From Paracentrotus lividus (lineage: Eukaryota > Echinodermata > Echinoidea > Camarodonta > Echinidae), in assembly GCA_940671915.1 (NCBI GenBank), contig CALNVZ010000174.1, forward strand, positions 21,231,620 to 21,295,619: 64,000 nt of DNA, read 5' to 3'. Positions 27,001-41,674 of this stretch are shown one piece after another. How positions within the stretch are numbered: position 1 is the first letter of the stretch; every line of letters starts with the position of its first letter. Both the position numbers and the translations under genes were made by a program. The notes below the pieces were generated by a model. That model did no database searches, was not told the DNA's origin, and worked only from the letters and a program-made list of their open reading frames with translations.

Positions 27001-30000
27001 CCGATTTTTGAAAAAAGGCATTCATTGGACAACCAAACAATTTTTTTTTTTTGGCCTTATCAAGTAAAACAGCTACAGCTAGAGCCAGGCTAATATTCCA
27101 AACTATTTTGAAGCACATTGACACTCATCAGGGCATAACAAGCTAAACATCTTCTGAATGTCTTTATTACTAAATATGTGTAATCCACCAATCACGACCT
27201 AATGATAATAATGAAAACAAAACTGGGAGCACTTTAGTATACATTATTTTATACATTATTTCTCCCGTCATTAGAATTGATCCCAGGTGTCCATTTGCAG
27301 CCACTCACAATGAAAGAATCCTACAAGGGAACCAATTCTAACAAACAAATGAGGTGGAGCATGTAGACAAAATGCTTTCCCCCAAGAATATAAGTAATGG
27401 CACTGGGGATTGAACCCACAATATTTGCATCCCCAGCCCTAACATACAACCTACCTGATTGGAATGTGTAACAATAAGAGTCCTCTGTTCTGGGAAGTTA
27501 TGGTAGATATTGGAGATGATCTGAACAGCAACGTCTGTCTTACCCGTACCAGGTGGACCAACAACCTACGTAAGAAGACATCAGGATGCGGATCAGCACA
27601 TTTCACTTGAATATTTTCATTCCAAAAGGGATTAAAACAACTTTTGTAACTTCAAAGAAAAGGGCATTTGTTGACCACAAATTTTAAAAAGTTTCTGTGG
27701 AAATGTGATCATAAAAGATGAATTTGTTATGAATGCTCTCAAAATTTAGGTTAATACTTTTTTTTCAAAGATTAAATATTAGAATGAAAAATGGTCAGAT
27801 ATCAATAAATCAGTTTTCATCAAAATGGATTTAGTTCCTTCTGGAATGAAACTCTGTTACTTAGTCACTTCAGTTTTTAATCAATTCAAAAGTGGGATAT
27901 AAAGAGGTCAAAACATTGTTTATTCTATGGCCAAGCTACAAGTAATAATGTCAAAACTGGTTAAGAATGAAGAAAAAAACAGTGTGTCTTACAGTGCGTT
28001 TCAGAAAAAAGGTAATCCATTTTTAGAGTGCCCATATTCCAAGCTCATTTGTTTTTGCTGTTCATATGGTGGAGAGTTCATTTTCAATTATGTGTAACAT
28101 ATGAACAGCAAAAACAAATGAAGTTGGAATATGGGCCCTCTAAAAATGGATTACCTTTTTTCTGAAACGCACTGTATAGTGTATATTTTCAGAAGTAGAA
28201 GGAATAATAAACACTGAAATAGTTATTTCATATCAATTTCATTGACACAAACTTCAAGGACACAAATGATTTGATACCATATCTTAGTTCTATCCTATAT
28301 TTTAGATTAATATGTTTTGAATTAAACTTCTCAGGGCTCCAAAACAAAAAAGTTTGTGATCAAATGCAAAAAAGGCATTGGCCAATGAAGATCATTTGCT
28401 GCATATAATTTTTGTTCAAAACAGTCACCTGTAACCAATTACATTAGTTCTTTCAAATTTGCAATTGATTGCTAGCTGTTAGCAGGCAGCAGGTTGAAAT
28501 CATAATAGTTAGTGAATGAGAAAAATGTGCAATTTATTTACCATTGTAAGACCTGGCTGCATGCCAGCTTTGATGGCTTCTACTTGTGTGGGCGTGAATT
28601 GGATGGCATTCCTGATAAACAAAACAAAAACACATAAAATGTAAAATAGTATAAACCCCTCAAAAAATGTCTTGCAATTCAACTTTGAGCCCTCATATCT
28701 TTTTATTTGATTGTTTATGATGGTTAAATTTGATATCATTGGAAAGTTGATTTATTCCTTGTCACATTGATACCCCATTTGTGATGGTTATGTTATGCTT
28801 GAATGCACAGTACTCGCAAACTCGAATGAAAGTCAGAAAAGGAAAGTTGCCAAATGAATGGCTATTGCTTACATCGAGTTCTTAACTGTATAAAAGGTTT
28901 TTGTGTTTCTTTGTGTTTCTTTGGTTTGTGCGTTAGGCGCTCAATACAATGTTGGATACTCTTGGTTGAATGTCAAATAATGTTTCAGGTAATTTAAGGT
29001 AGTATTTGTTGTTAATTTGTTTGTAAAAAGAACTGTTTTAATAACCAGCGAGTGGTTTGAGCATTACTTGTGTATTGGTTACATACAGGTTATTGCAAGT
29101 TTCCAGCATAATAAATTCGCTACTCATCTCTTTTTCATCCATCTCCAACAAACAAAGCAAGCAGTATCAAAACAAACTATTTTTTTGTCCATTTCAGCAC
29201 ACAATCGTTCTCTGTTCTTGAACCGTATCTCAACATTTGATAAGCGCGCCATCCTAGCTTTATCAAACGACTACTCATGAAAAATAAGCACTGCCAAGCA
29301 AAAAGCTTGGGTAAGGCACATTTCTTCTTCCAAACATTAAGTAAAAACATTGAGGAATAATGCATGACCCATTTAATGATACTCAATAGAAACTCTGCCT
29401 TTCAACAATAGCCATTCATTTGGCAACTTTCCACTTCTGACTTTGATTTGTATTCGGGAATACTGTGCATTCAAGCATTGCACAACCTTTACAAATGGGG
29501 TATCAGTGTAAAGAGGAATAAATGAACTTTCCAATGGTATAAAATTAATGAATTATAGACAATTAACAAAAAAGATACGAGGACTCAAAGTTGAATTGCA
29601 AGACATTTTTTGAGGGGTTTACATAAAAATGTTAAGGATGTTACACCACACATACAACTAATGAATTAACAGTGCAGAAAGCTTTGGATGGACATTACAA
29701 TTCAAATTTCATCAAAATTATGGCCCAAATTCTGAAACACATATTAGAATTAAACTCCACTCCAGGTTTAATCGCTGAATAAGATCACACGATTTCAATG
29801 CGGCGACCCTATTAGCCTATACCTGCACTGGGGTGTAATTATAACACGCGACTCAGAATACGGTCTTATCTGAATTGTCAACACTTACTTTTTTGGTTGA
29901 TTGTACGGATAAGGGCCTCTGTTGGGTATGATGTGAGGCTCTACAATGATTTCTTTCTTGGTCTTTGTCTGAGAGGTATCTTCATTCTTGCGTTTTTTCC

Positions 30001-30187
30001 CTGAAGATCCGCCTTTCTCAGCCTCTGGAAATGTAATCCTGCAGAAAGACACACATCGAAGAATATTACAAATTGAAAAGTTTAAATACTTGGGAAAACA
30101 ATCAGATCACTATAACCTGAAGTGACTCTTTCCTTGAATTAAGAGGACTCATATTCCATTCTATTGCAAGCATAATATCAAAGTCAT

Positions 30188-30242
<55 letters not shown>

Positions 30243-30329
30243 AATGATGATGATGATAATGATGATGATGATGATGATAATGATGATGATAATAATGACG
30301 ACGATCAAAAAGATCATGATGATAAAAAA

Positions 30330-30368
<39 letters not shown>

Positions 30369-30446
30369 AATAATGATGATGATATAAATGATGAGGAAGA
30401 AGAAGATGATGATGATAAAAAAGATGATAAAAAAGATGATAAAAAA

Positions 30447-30477
<31 letters not shown>

Positions 30478-33400
30478 GCGATAATAGTGATGATGATGGT
30501 GATAATAGTGGTGATGATGATGATGATGATGATGATGATTGCGATAATAGTGATGATGATGATGGTGATAATAGTGGTGATGATGATGATAATGATGATG
30601 AAGATGTTGATGATGACGATCTCACACTGTATTAGATAAATTTGCCTTTTAATATATTTTGTAAACTTTTTAGATAAAATACATAAAGTACATTCATATT
30701 TCAATAGTGAATATGAGTCAACCAACTGCCCTTCTCGTCCAGCATGGTATACTGATGAAATCTATGAAGCTAGACGTATCCGACGTAGGCTTGAACGATC
30801 CTGGCGTAAGAGTCGCAAATGTGAGGACTACAAGAAGTACTTGGATCAGATTCATATTCTGAGTAGACTCGTGCTTGAAGCGAAGTCTTCGTACTACAAA
30901 GATCAGCTGCGCGACGCTGACATCAAGACAGTTTTTCGCGTCCTGAATTCTCTCTTGAACAGATCCCCGTCAGTTCTTCCAGGCCATGTCTCAGCTAATG
31001 ATCTGGCGAACAGATTTTCTGCTCACTTCAATCACAAGGTGGTGAAAATACGTGAAGCTTTATCTTCCAAAGAAGTTGAAGGTGTTCCTGTGGGCAGAAT
31101 AGAGGTTGACGATGCTGGAGGTCTTCAATTTGCTATTGCCAATTTCTCAGAGTTTGAAACCATCACTGTGGACAAAGTTCGAAGGATAATCATGTTGGCA
31201 CCCAGCAAATCATGCTCTCTAGATCCTCTCCCGGTATGGATGCTGAAGGAGAATATTGACATGTTCTTGCCATATGTCATGTCCATTGTGAAGTCATCAC
31301 TGAATTCAGGAGTCTTTCCAAGATGCCTGAAAGAAGCTATAGTGACACCCATAATCAAGAAAAGCAATCTGGATCGGGATAACCTTGGAAACTATCGTCC
31401 AGTTTCGAACCTTCCATTCCTGTCCAAAGTTATCGAGAAGGCAGTTATGACTCAGGTGTCGGAGCACTTGGAATAAAATAACCTGAACAGAGATTGTCAG
31501 TCCGCGTATCGACAGCATCATAGTACGAAGACAGCACTGTTAAAGGTTAAAAATGATATTCTCCAGGCTATGGATCAAAACGAGTTGCCTTTGTTGTCTT
31601 GCTGGATCTATCGGCTGCTTTCGACTCTGTGGACCATGAAATCTTGCTCAACAGATTATCCAATGTGTTTTGCATTAAAGGCACCGCTAAGTGCTGGTTT
31701 GACTCTTACCTTTCGCGTCGCTTCAGCAGATGCAAAGTAGCACGTGAACTGTCTACTCCCCAGTCCTTGGATTACGGTGTGCCGCAAGGGTCTGTAGTTG
31801 GCCCGCAACTTTTCAGCATGTATACCCATCCGCTGCCAGATATAATCAGGTTGTATGATGGGGTGCACTCCCATTCGTATGCTGATGATGTTACGCTATA
31901 TGCTTTTGCAGAGCCGAAGAACATTGAGTCTGTTAATCGTGCCCTTCATACGCTATCGAGTTGCATCGACCATTTGCAGAAGTGGATGGAAGCTAACATG
32001 CTGAAGCTCAATACCGAGAAAACTGAGTTCTTAGTTATTTCTAGTCCACGATCTCGCCAGCATATAGAAGATGTCACTCTTGCCATTTCGGACATTTCAA
32101 TCATACCAGGTTTGACAGCGAAGAACTTGGGTATGCAGTTTGACTCCGCATTGAAGATGGACAGTCACATTTCGGACCTCTGTCGTCGATTGCATTACCA
32201 TCTATCGAACTTAGCCCGTATCAGGCCTTTCATTGACAGGAAAGCATGTGTGGACGCCGTTCGAGCGATCATTTCATCTAGATTGGACTATGGTAATTTT
32301 TTGCTTTATGGTGCCAATTCTTCTCAGATCCAGCGTCTTCAGAGGGTGCAGATTCGGGCAGCTAAGCTCATCTTCAAGGTCCGCAAGTATGATCATGTCA
32401 CACCCCTGCTCAGGGAACTTCATTGGCTCCCGATTGGACAACGCATTGAGTTCAAAATGTTGATGATTGTCTTTAAATGTTTGCAAGGAATGGCTCCTAC
32501 CTATTTAAGCTCGCTCATCATTCCTTACCAGTCTGCAAGACATGGCCTTCGTTCATCTAGTGACAGGACCATTCTACAAGTCCCACGATCTAACAGCAAA
32601 TCCGGAGACAATGCATTCATGATTGCTGGACCTAGGCTGTGGAACGAACTACCACGATTTGTTCGCTTGTCCCCTTCACTGGAGGTGTTCAAGAAGAACT
32701 TGAAGACTGTATTATTTAATAGATGAATATGATATTTATTTACATGTATATTGAACAGTGTAAAGCGCTGTGAAACTCACTATGAGTAATTGAGAGCGCT
32801 ATATAAATGTTTATATCCTATCCTATCCTACAATGTATCCCTTAGGAACTGGGTAGTCCCATAGTAAGCCTATGGGAACGACATAATTCCTCATTCATTA
32901 TCATAAAATGCCTAATTTTCATTGTGGGTCGACAACTTACATTTTCCTATAGCAAGCACCGTTGGTCCGAGAATGAAAAAATCAAGAAATACTAAGCTAA
33001 ACAATGAATACCAAGCGCAGGAAAGAATAAAGATTAATCAGGAGAACTACAGGTATGATTCTAGGAAAACTGTTGTGCTTAATTGAGGTTTGTAATCACT
33101 TTGAAAGAGAAACACAATGTTTAAAGCATAGTTTTGAGTTTACACTTTTTGACCAATCTCCCAGTAATAACCCGGAGGAGTGATGTCACAAAAAGGGCGC
33201 GAATGGTGCACATGTATAATGAAACACACGAATGAACTAACCTGAAAGGAGGTACTAGTTTGACTGGATCATTGGTTATCAGTTTGACAGTATGGTCAGG
33301 GAAGCTTGCTCTCAGATGGTCAGCATTCAGGAACGTATCATTCCAGTCCAAACTGGCAATCTGCTTCGTCATCCTGTCAGAATTCGGTTTCAATTTATTC

Positions 33401-36400
33401 AAGATGTTAAAAATTTACATTTTATTTCAATTTTGTGAGGAGATGTAGGATTTCTTTTGGGGAATAATTGTACATGATAACTAAAAAGTATAATGTTAAA
33501 ATCACTCTACAAATATACCAGGTAAATTTGTTTATTTCCTTTTTAACCAACATGATATCATTTATACTGCACAAATCAAAATTTGAATAAAATAAGCTTT
33601 ATACTACTTCACACAAGGATTGATGTGAATTAAATATTCATATTTATAGAACTTTCTCTAAAACACTGCATGGATAATGATAGACCAATTACTTTATATT
33701 GATTTTGGTCAAGAGAAACACACTTGCAAAAGTAAGCACTCACTATTTCCTGTGAAACAAACTACATCTCAGTACACATGCCTAATAGTTATCTGACCTA
33801 AAATTGGTTTGAAGTAAAATCATTTAGACATAAACAGCTGCATGATCTTACTTTGAGTAATGAGCTGCCCCTGGATCTCCATAACCCAATAGGATGTCAT
33901 GCAGCCAGTCTGGTACCACACAGTCAGTGTTCATCAGGTCTCGGATTGTCTCCAGGACAGCCTACAAGTGAGAAAGTAGACCACAAACACTTCATAAAAT
34001 ATCATCAATCCTATCGTACATGTACTTGAATTTTTCTGACAATTCATAATATTAACAATGACATATTTTAAGCCGACATCACACCTCTGTGTTTGTGGAT
34101 TGCGGTCAGCTGCAGTAGCCGAAAGCAGCCGAAAGCAGCCAGAGGCCTCTTTGAGCGCCTGTCTATTCACCTCGTTCTAGCTCGTTGTGTTGCCTTTGAC
34201 TGTGTTTGTCTGCGTTCTGGCAATCCGCAGCCGAAGGCAAGCCTCTAACACAAGGGTGTGAGCAGGGCTTAAATCCTTTTGAACGTTTCTTGGTAAGCCT
34301 TCAAAAAGCTTCTAATTAGCTGTGTCTTCCCCTCCTCATCTACAAGCCTAGTTCTGGAACCACTTTTCCATCTACTGGTTGAAAAGGCTTATGTGAAGTA
34401 GCTGAAAGTCTGACAAGGTAGTTGGAGAATTGATTGTGCAACTGATAGTGACAAATATGTGAACCACCCTCCCTCCCCCCCCCCCCTCGGCTCAAAACCA
34501 CCAACGAGTTGCAAATACATGTAACACAAGAGAAGAATTAGCATGAGAAACAGCAAGTTTTTCTGCAGAGGATTTCATTTCATACTTTAATAAAATACAA
34601 GTCATTAGTATAATTGAAAGGCTTGAACTCTCTAGTTTCAGGAAACACATTGAATTAAAATTTGGATTCTGGCATCTTATTGGTGGTTTTTAGCTGACAG
34701 ACCACATATAATTCCCTGATACCTTGAAGTTGTTCTCTTTGGGTTTCCTCCTCATCATGATATTGAAGCTCTCATAAACATCCTCTGCACCACTAGATGC
34801 TGTCTTGGCCATGTCTTTCTGGTACTGGTTTGGGTCTAGCCACACTCTGTAGGTTCTGGTGATACCAGGGAGCTCTGGCTTGGGTTCTGGGCCTACACAA
34901 ACCCATCAAACATTGTTTGAATTATCACAAAACACGTCATGCTTCTCAGAACAACATAATTCTCTGTCAATGGTTAAACAAAATTAAATGCTGTATATAA
35001 AAAAAAAAAAGATATCTTACATATCTCGAAACGAACCAAGGAATTCAAACAAGGGGCACCAGCACTTTGGAATTCTCTCCCATCAATTATTAGAATTATA
35101 ACCCAACTCGACTGATTCAAAGTAGAATTAAAGACACACTTATTTCTGAATGCCTAATTAAACCTGGTGTATAGTTATGGTTAAAAAAAAAGGAATCAGC
35201 ACAAAACCGATCAAATGTAGTCTCATGTTGTCCACATTGCACTAAAAGATATGTGTGAGAGATCTTGTAACATTCCTTTCATGATTTCCGATGAATTTCA
35301 TTGAAAATGTTTGAATGAAGCGTAATTAACCGCCGTTTTAGACTTCTGCTGGGGGGTTCACACACCGGAGGTTACGGCGTGAATTAGTGCGAACGATCTG
35401 TGTGTGACACCCACAAAAGATAATCCCCATTGGTTTTCCATGTGAACGCTAACATGAGTCGGGTCCCCGTCTTATACGTTTTATACTTATATTATGAAAT
35501 AAAGACATAAAACAAGATTTCAAGTACTATAATTTGCTTTATTATTGTTATTGGATTCAATCTTTCATAATTTATCTAAATGTGAATCCAAAATTAGTTA
35601 CAAATGTATGTGTTTACTAAGAAATGTACTATTATTAGTATTATTTAAAATCCTGAGTGTCAATTCATGGCAATCATTCATAAATAGAGTAGTAAAAAAA
35701 TATTCTGAATCATTAAAAACAGGGTTGCCACCTTTACACAACTATGGATGACTGAATGAATACCAAGGGCACATTAAAGCAGTACTTTGTACCTAAAATA
35801 CAAATTCAGGCTAGGATAACAAATACACCAATGCTTTCTTTCACTCTCATAAACACCTTTCATCTTCCTCAACCAAATTCATGTGTTGTTTTTTATTATT
35901 AATATTATTATTGTTGTTGCTAAGGATAAGAAATTCCTGCAATATACCTTCTTCAATCACTTCACCCTTCTCATCTAAAAGCCCCTCTATCTCGCATCCT
36001 CTGACGTAGGCTAGTCCAACCTGGTTGATGAAATGTTCATTTTTGGTGAAGGGCGTGCCAATCTTGTTGGTAGGTCGCACAGTGACGAGGAAGGCAACAT
36101 CATGCTTTCTCAATGCTGGGCAGAAGGGGTAAATAAAGTTTAGGAATAACACAGTCACATTATGCTCCAAAAAAGCCCTTCAATAGTGATGCTTCTTGAG
36201 AATAGATGGTCACAGTAGTTATTTAAACTATTTCAAAGTGCAAATTTGCATCAAATCTAACGTTGGCAGAAAAATGATATGTCAATTAAAGATATGAAGG
36301 GTACCCTGAATAAAAGAAACAAGATCAATCCTCGACCACGCGCGGTCGAAATATATGCCTCCGCCATTGCCAGATCAGAAAAATATTGCAACTTCATCTA

Positions 36401-39400
36401 TTCAATTTACTTTATAGAATGACATTTTTTACCTTGACCTTTGACCTTGTGACCCCAAACCTAATCAGACCATATTCCTCTGGTGATAGATACTACCCTT
36501 AAATTTGAAGTTTACATCTTAATTGGTTCCCGAGATATCACAATGACAAACTCAATACATGGATTTTCACATCTTGACCTCTGTGACCCTTGACCTTTGA
36601 CCTATATAATCCATAATCTAATCAGATCATCTTCCTATGGCGGTACATACTACACCTCAGTTTGAAGCTCATATCTCAAATGGTTCTTAAGATATCGCGA
36701 TAACAAACTCAATACATAGAATTTCACTATTTGACCTCCGTGACCTTGACCTTTGACCTACACACTCCAAAATCTGATCAGATCATCTTCCTATGGTGGT
36801 ACATACTATCCCCAAGTTTGAAGCTCATACCTCAAATGGTTCTTGAGATATCGCGAAAACAAACTCAATACATAGAATTTCACTATTTGACCTCCGTGAC
36901 CTTGACCTTTGACCTACATACTCCAAAATCTAATCAGATCATCTTCCTATGGTGGTACATACTACCCCAAGTTTGAAGCTCAAACCGCAAATGGTTCTTG
37001 AGATATCGCGACAACGAACTCAAAACATAGAATTTCACTATTTTTTACCTCTGTGACCTTGACCTTTGACCTACATACTCCAAAATCTAAAAAGATCATC
37101 TTCTTATGGAGGAACATACTATCCCCAAGTTTGAAGTTGATATCTCAAGTGGTTCTTGAGATATCGCGATAACGAGCAAGCGGGACGTACGGACGAACGG
37201 ACGGACAACCCGAAAACATGATGCCTTCGGCACCACCTTCGTTGGCGGAGGCATAAAAAATTGCAAATCACTTATTAATATGCTCTTTCCGAAGAGCCTA
37301 TGCTCTTTGCCAAGAGCCTACATGTAGGTATAATGTCATATCAAATCTATCATTCTATCACTTAGTGGATATGAGAAATTGCAGATTTATTAAATACCAT
37401 CATTTTGCATGTTTTTTTTCTGTAACATAAATTATGGACACATTTTTGCTAGCCGTTTCATAGGAAATGATGTTTGGGTGGAAGATTTTTGCATTACTAC
37501 ATGTATTTCCCTATCACTTACTTATTAAGGTGCAGTTGTTTGAAGACCCATATATTCTTATTCATGTTATTACAGTACAAACCAGCTATAAACTCCGGCT
37601 CTGTATAATGTTAGTTACCGTGAATTGCTCTTGGGTTAATTGCTATCAACCTTTTCAAAGCACTTTCAGACAGTGTCTTCCACCTTTCAATCTCAAGAAG
37701 CAATCATTTTACTTTAGGAGAGAGATTGATATGCTTACATTCCCATTCTGACTTGATGTGATGACGGAGGTTGAGGGTCAAAGTGATATCTGCTCTGACA
37801 CTGGCTGGGTGATTCTCACCAATGTTTGGCTTGGAAACCTGCAGAAATCATCAAAATTACCATACATAAAGGTGTTTTTAATGGTTTCTTATTCGCTCTT
37901 AAAAGCACATCTAAAATATATACAATTATCTAGTGCTTTTTCTTTTTTTTTAAGGTACATTTACAATACAACTCAGAGACAAAATACAAAACAAAACAAA
38001 ACAAAAAATTAAAGGATAATTGACCATAAGCACATTTCCCAATTCAACATAATACTGTAAACATATATTCTCCATATATATAATATCTGGATAATATTCA
38101 TAACCCATCATGAAAATATGTTGAAAGCAATACAGCCAAATTCAAAAGCAAGATATAGGCTGGAATTCATGATAACAGCTATTTAATAACTAAATCAATT
38201 AGACAAACTTATCATTAAATCTTAAATGTAAATCATATTGAATGTCATGAACTGTATTACTAGAAAAAGAAGATTGAAGAAATCTCTTTTCGCAAGAGAT
38301 ACATGTGTATGAATGTCATTGTTTCTGTATCATCCTATTTCTTTAGATTAATTCATTTGAAAACAAACTGTTCTTACCTCAACTACTGAGAATGAAGTTA
38401 TGGGCTGTAAATAAATCATACAAGCAAAATATCAAGAATCAAGAACATAGATCTTGTAATAGAAAATAATAGAAATAGAAAATAGAAAATAGAAAAGGTG
38501 GTAGATAGAGGGAGAGGGAAATAAGCTTAGATCATGGCTTATTTTTAAGAGTAAATGATTTTGTATTTTAAGATTTTTATAAATTAAGAAACTACAAATA
38601 ATTAGTTTTATAGTTTTTAATTATCATGTTTCATGATATCATATCCAGATACAGTAGATACCTCATAAAAATGTCATCAATTGACACAGCCAACAACACT
38701 ACAAAACTAAACAATCATATTGAACAAAATTTTATCAAATTAAGACTTTGGGCCTGACAGCTTCCTCTCCTTCCCATACAAAACATATAATTAAAGCAGG
38801 AATATACAACAATATTTTAAATTCAATTCAAATTGTTTTATTCAATAATTTAAAACCAATATATATATATACACACAATTAAAACATGAATAACAATACT
38901 GAACTAATATCAGACGGGAATGCTAGCAATCACATCCATCACCATGGAAACACATACCTGTGCCATACGAGCCCATCCTCCAAAGAAACAGCTACTGTCC
39001 TCAGCTTTCCAGGGCTTCATTCTATGAATTGCATCCTCTATATCCTGCCTGATCTCATCTAAGATGGATTGAAAAGGACAAGGATTTGAAATAATCCCAT
39101 TGCTTAATAGTACAGGTCAAGATTTAAGCATCTCTTTAATAGAAAGATCAGCGAGAAGTTATTGTAATTCATGAAAAGTTTGACTCTATCATAGTTTCCT
39201 CTAATAGTTATTTGTAGGTAACTTAAATTTGACTTTCTATGAAGTCATTAGATTCATAAATACATTGTATCTATCTTTCTTCAAAGATTTGTAAACATAT
39301 ATGCTGCAGGATCTCATCTGAGATGAATTTAAAATGACAAGGATTTGAAAAAATCCCATTGCTTAATAATAATAGTACAGGTCAAGATTAATTTGTCTCT

Positions 39401-41636
39401 TATAGCAAGACATTTTGTTTCATAACAAGAAGTTATTGTGATTCATGAATAGTTTTCTCCTTCGCAGTTATCTTTAAGAGGATCGTGTAGGTTACATAAA
39501 TCTGTCTTCCTAAGAAGTCGTCAGTAGATTTGTAAATATTTTCTGTTGAATACTATTTAATGATCTTTCTGCCAAGATCACCTTTATATGACAACACATT
39601 TTTAATTAACATAACAATCTCCCACAGATGCAGGTCAATGACCTTGTGTGTGATTTGAAGCAATACAAGTTATTAGCATGCAACTCTAGTTCCTGCAGGA
39701 AATTATGAAATTGAATTTTTCTACATGAATTTTCAAGAGTTAAATGCAGAGTTTTATACTTTGGTATCATTTAGGAATTAGGCTTCGCATATTTTCCATC
39801 GTAATCATATTCCCAATTATAACATACAGTAAACAATGGACATTCTTGAGGACGATATGAAAGGGGTGAATTAAAGTACTTTCACTTACATGTGGACTCA
39901 AGTCTGAAAAGATGAAAGTTTCTAAGCAAGTAATCATGCAGAGTCAGCATCTGAAGATTCAGTTTAGGAAGGGCAAGGCAACCTGTCAACAAAAACATTC
40001 AGGAATATAGATTAGGATTTCTGCCCTGCTAATTTAAACAAATTAAAACATTCAAAACTCATCAATACACTTGTGCCATTTAAGTAATGTAATGCTATGT
40101 TCCATACTCGGTGATGTGCACAGCATCAAATTGACACTGTTATGTTTACACTGAAATCCTTTATAAATCATGAGCTGAACATCTAAAAAAAAACTTTAAA
40201 AGCAAAATCTTATCCTTTCATCCTCTCTTGCTTATACATAGTTGATTCAAGTTTGACTTCAATGCCTCTTTGGTTTCAAATTATTTCAAAAGTATAGAGT
40301 AAGATTGGTGGATGAACATATGGAGCAACCTAAATATATAATGGCTCTGGCAAAACAATTGTGGTGTTGGAGGTTTAACACCATGAAGAAAGAGAGAAGG
40401 AGAATAACAAGAATACAGAATACCTTCACCCGAGTAGTACTCCGTAGGGACGACATTCTCATCCCATAGAATCTCTTCAGTTGGGTAGAGTGGGGTCTCA
40501 TTCAATGATTGGATCTGGGAAATCCTTCTCTCATGATGGGAAACCTGGGAATAAAGGTCAAAGGGTAAAGACCATCATCATGAGGTCATATACAGTCTAC
40601 TCCCATTATAACGAGCATACACACAAGATTTTGTTATAACAAGGTAATCCTGCCGGTCCTGATGTGTACATGTGTCTATATGTTAAAGCCCAAGTATAGT
40701 TGTGGTAGAGAAAATTGCATTTTTAAAAAACTTACTCAACTTGTCCTAATATTGTTCCAATTACATATCAATACATGGGCAAGCAATATAACCATGTAGC
40801 ATGCATGTCTTTCTATGGTATGTTATAGTTAGCATAAACATGGGGAGATGCTCATCAAAATGAGGCCATACTTCCTTCACTCTCACCCCAGAACTCTGGG
40901 CATGCCACACCACTGCTGACTGGTATGGCGTGGGCCCATTCTGTGTGTATCAGTCTGTGTATCAATAGCATATACTTTGCACACAAACCACTGCACGTTG
41001 CACTCTCCCCGGTGACATCCTGTTTAGGCAGGGCCTACCATCGATTTACACAGTTTTGTAGCTAAATTCAGGTCTTCAGTGGATTTTATAACAAATCATT
41101 TTATACGCAGAGGTTATTTGAGGTATTAATTCATATTATTCTGCTATGGAAGTAAAACAAAAACTCTGTTCTCCCAAAACTATAGACGAGCTTCAATGTG
41201 TTCAGTATAACGAGATTTTGTTGCAACAAGGTACATAGCTTGGTACCAAGCACCTCATTATAATGGGAGTTGACTGTACAAGGTCCCTGCAAACAAACCC
41301 ATTCTTATAGAGAGTTGTAATGTTAATGAATCAATAGCAGGTCCTCTAATCAATCATAAAACTTACTATCCCCGATATGTAAAAAAGTTGCATTTCAATT
41401 TTCAAATAACTTTGCACAAATCATATTTTAAACATGATTTTAAATGAAACTAGTTTTCTAAGCATAGATTTAATAAGTAAACATTCCATTCATATTATAA
41501 ACAAACTCTGCATTAAATGCAGATAGTGATAGATAGTTGAAAATGATGTCAAAATAATTTTAAGTGTAGGATGGGGGCTGGGAGTCCAGAAACCTAACAA
41601 TAATGAAGCCCTGTTTTTGTCTCTGGAATAAGCCAA

Positions 41637-41674
<38 letters not shown>

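Noticed and set aside
30102-30725. 207-codon frame rich in Ile and other poly-Met / poly-Ser frames
   Set aside because: Products of the GAT microsatellite.
36731-36976. 81-codon plus-strand frame with duplicated peptide
   Set aside because: Falls inside the tandem units of a mobile element; the peptide repeat only mirrors the DNA repeat.
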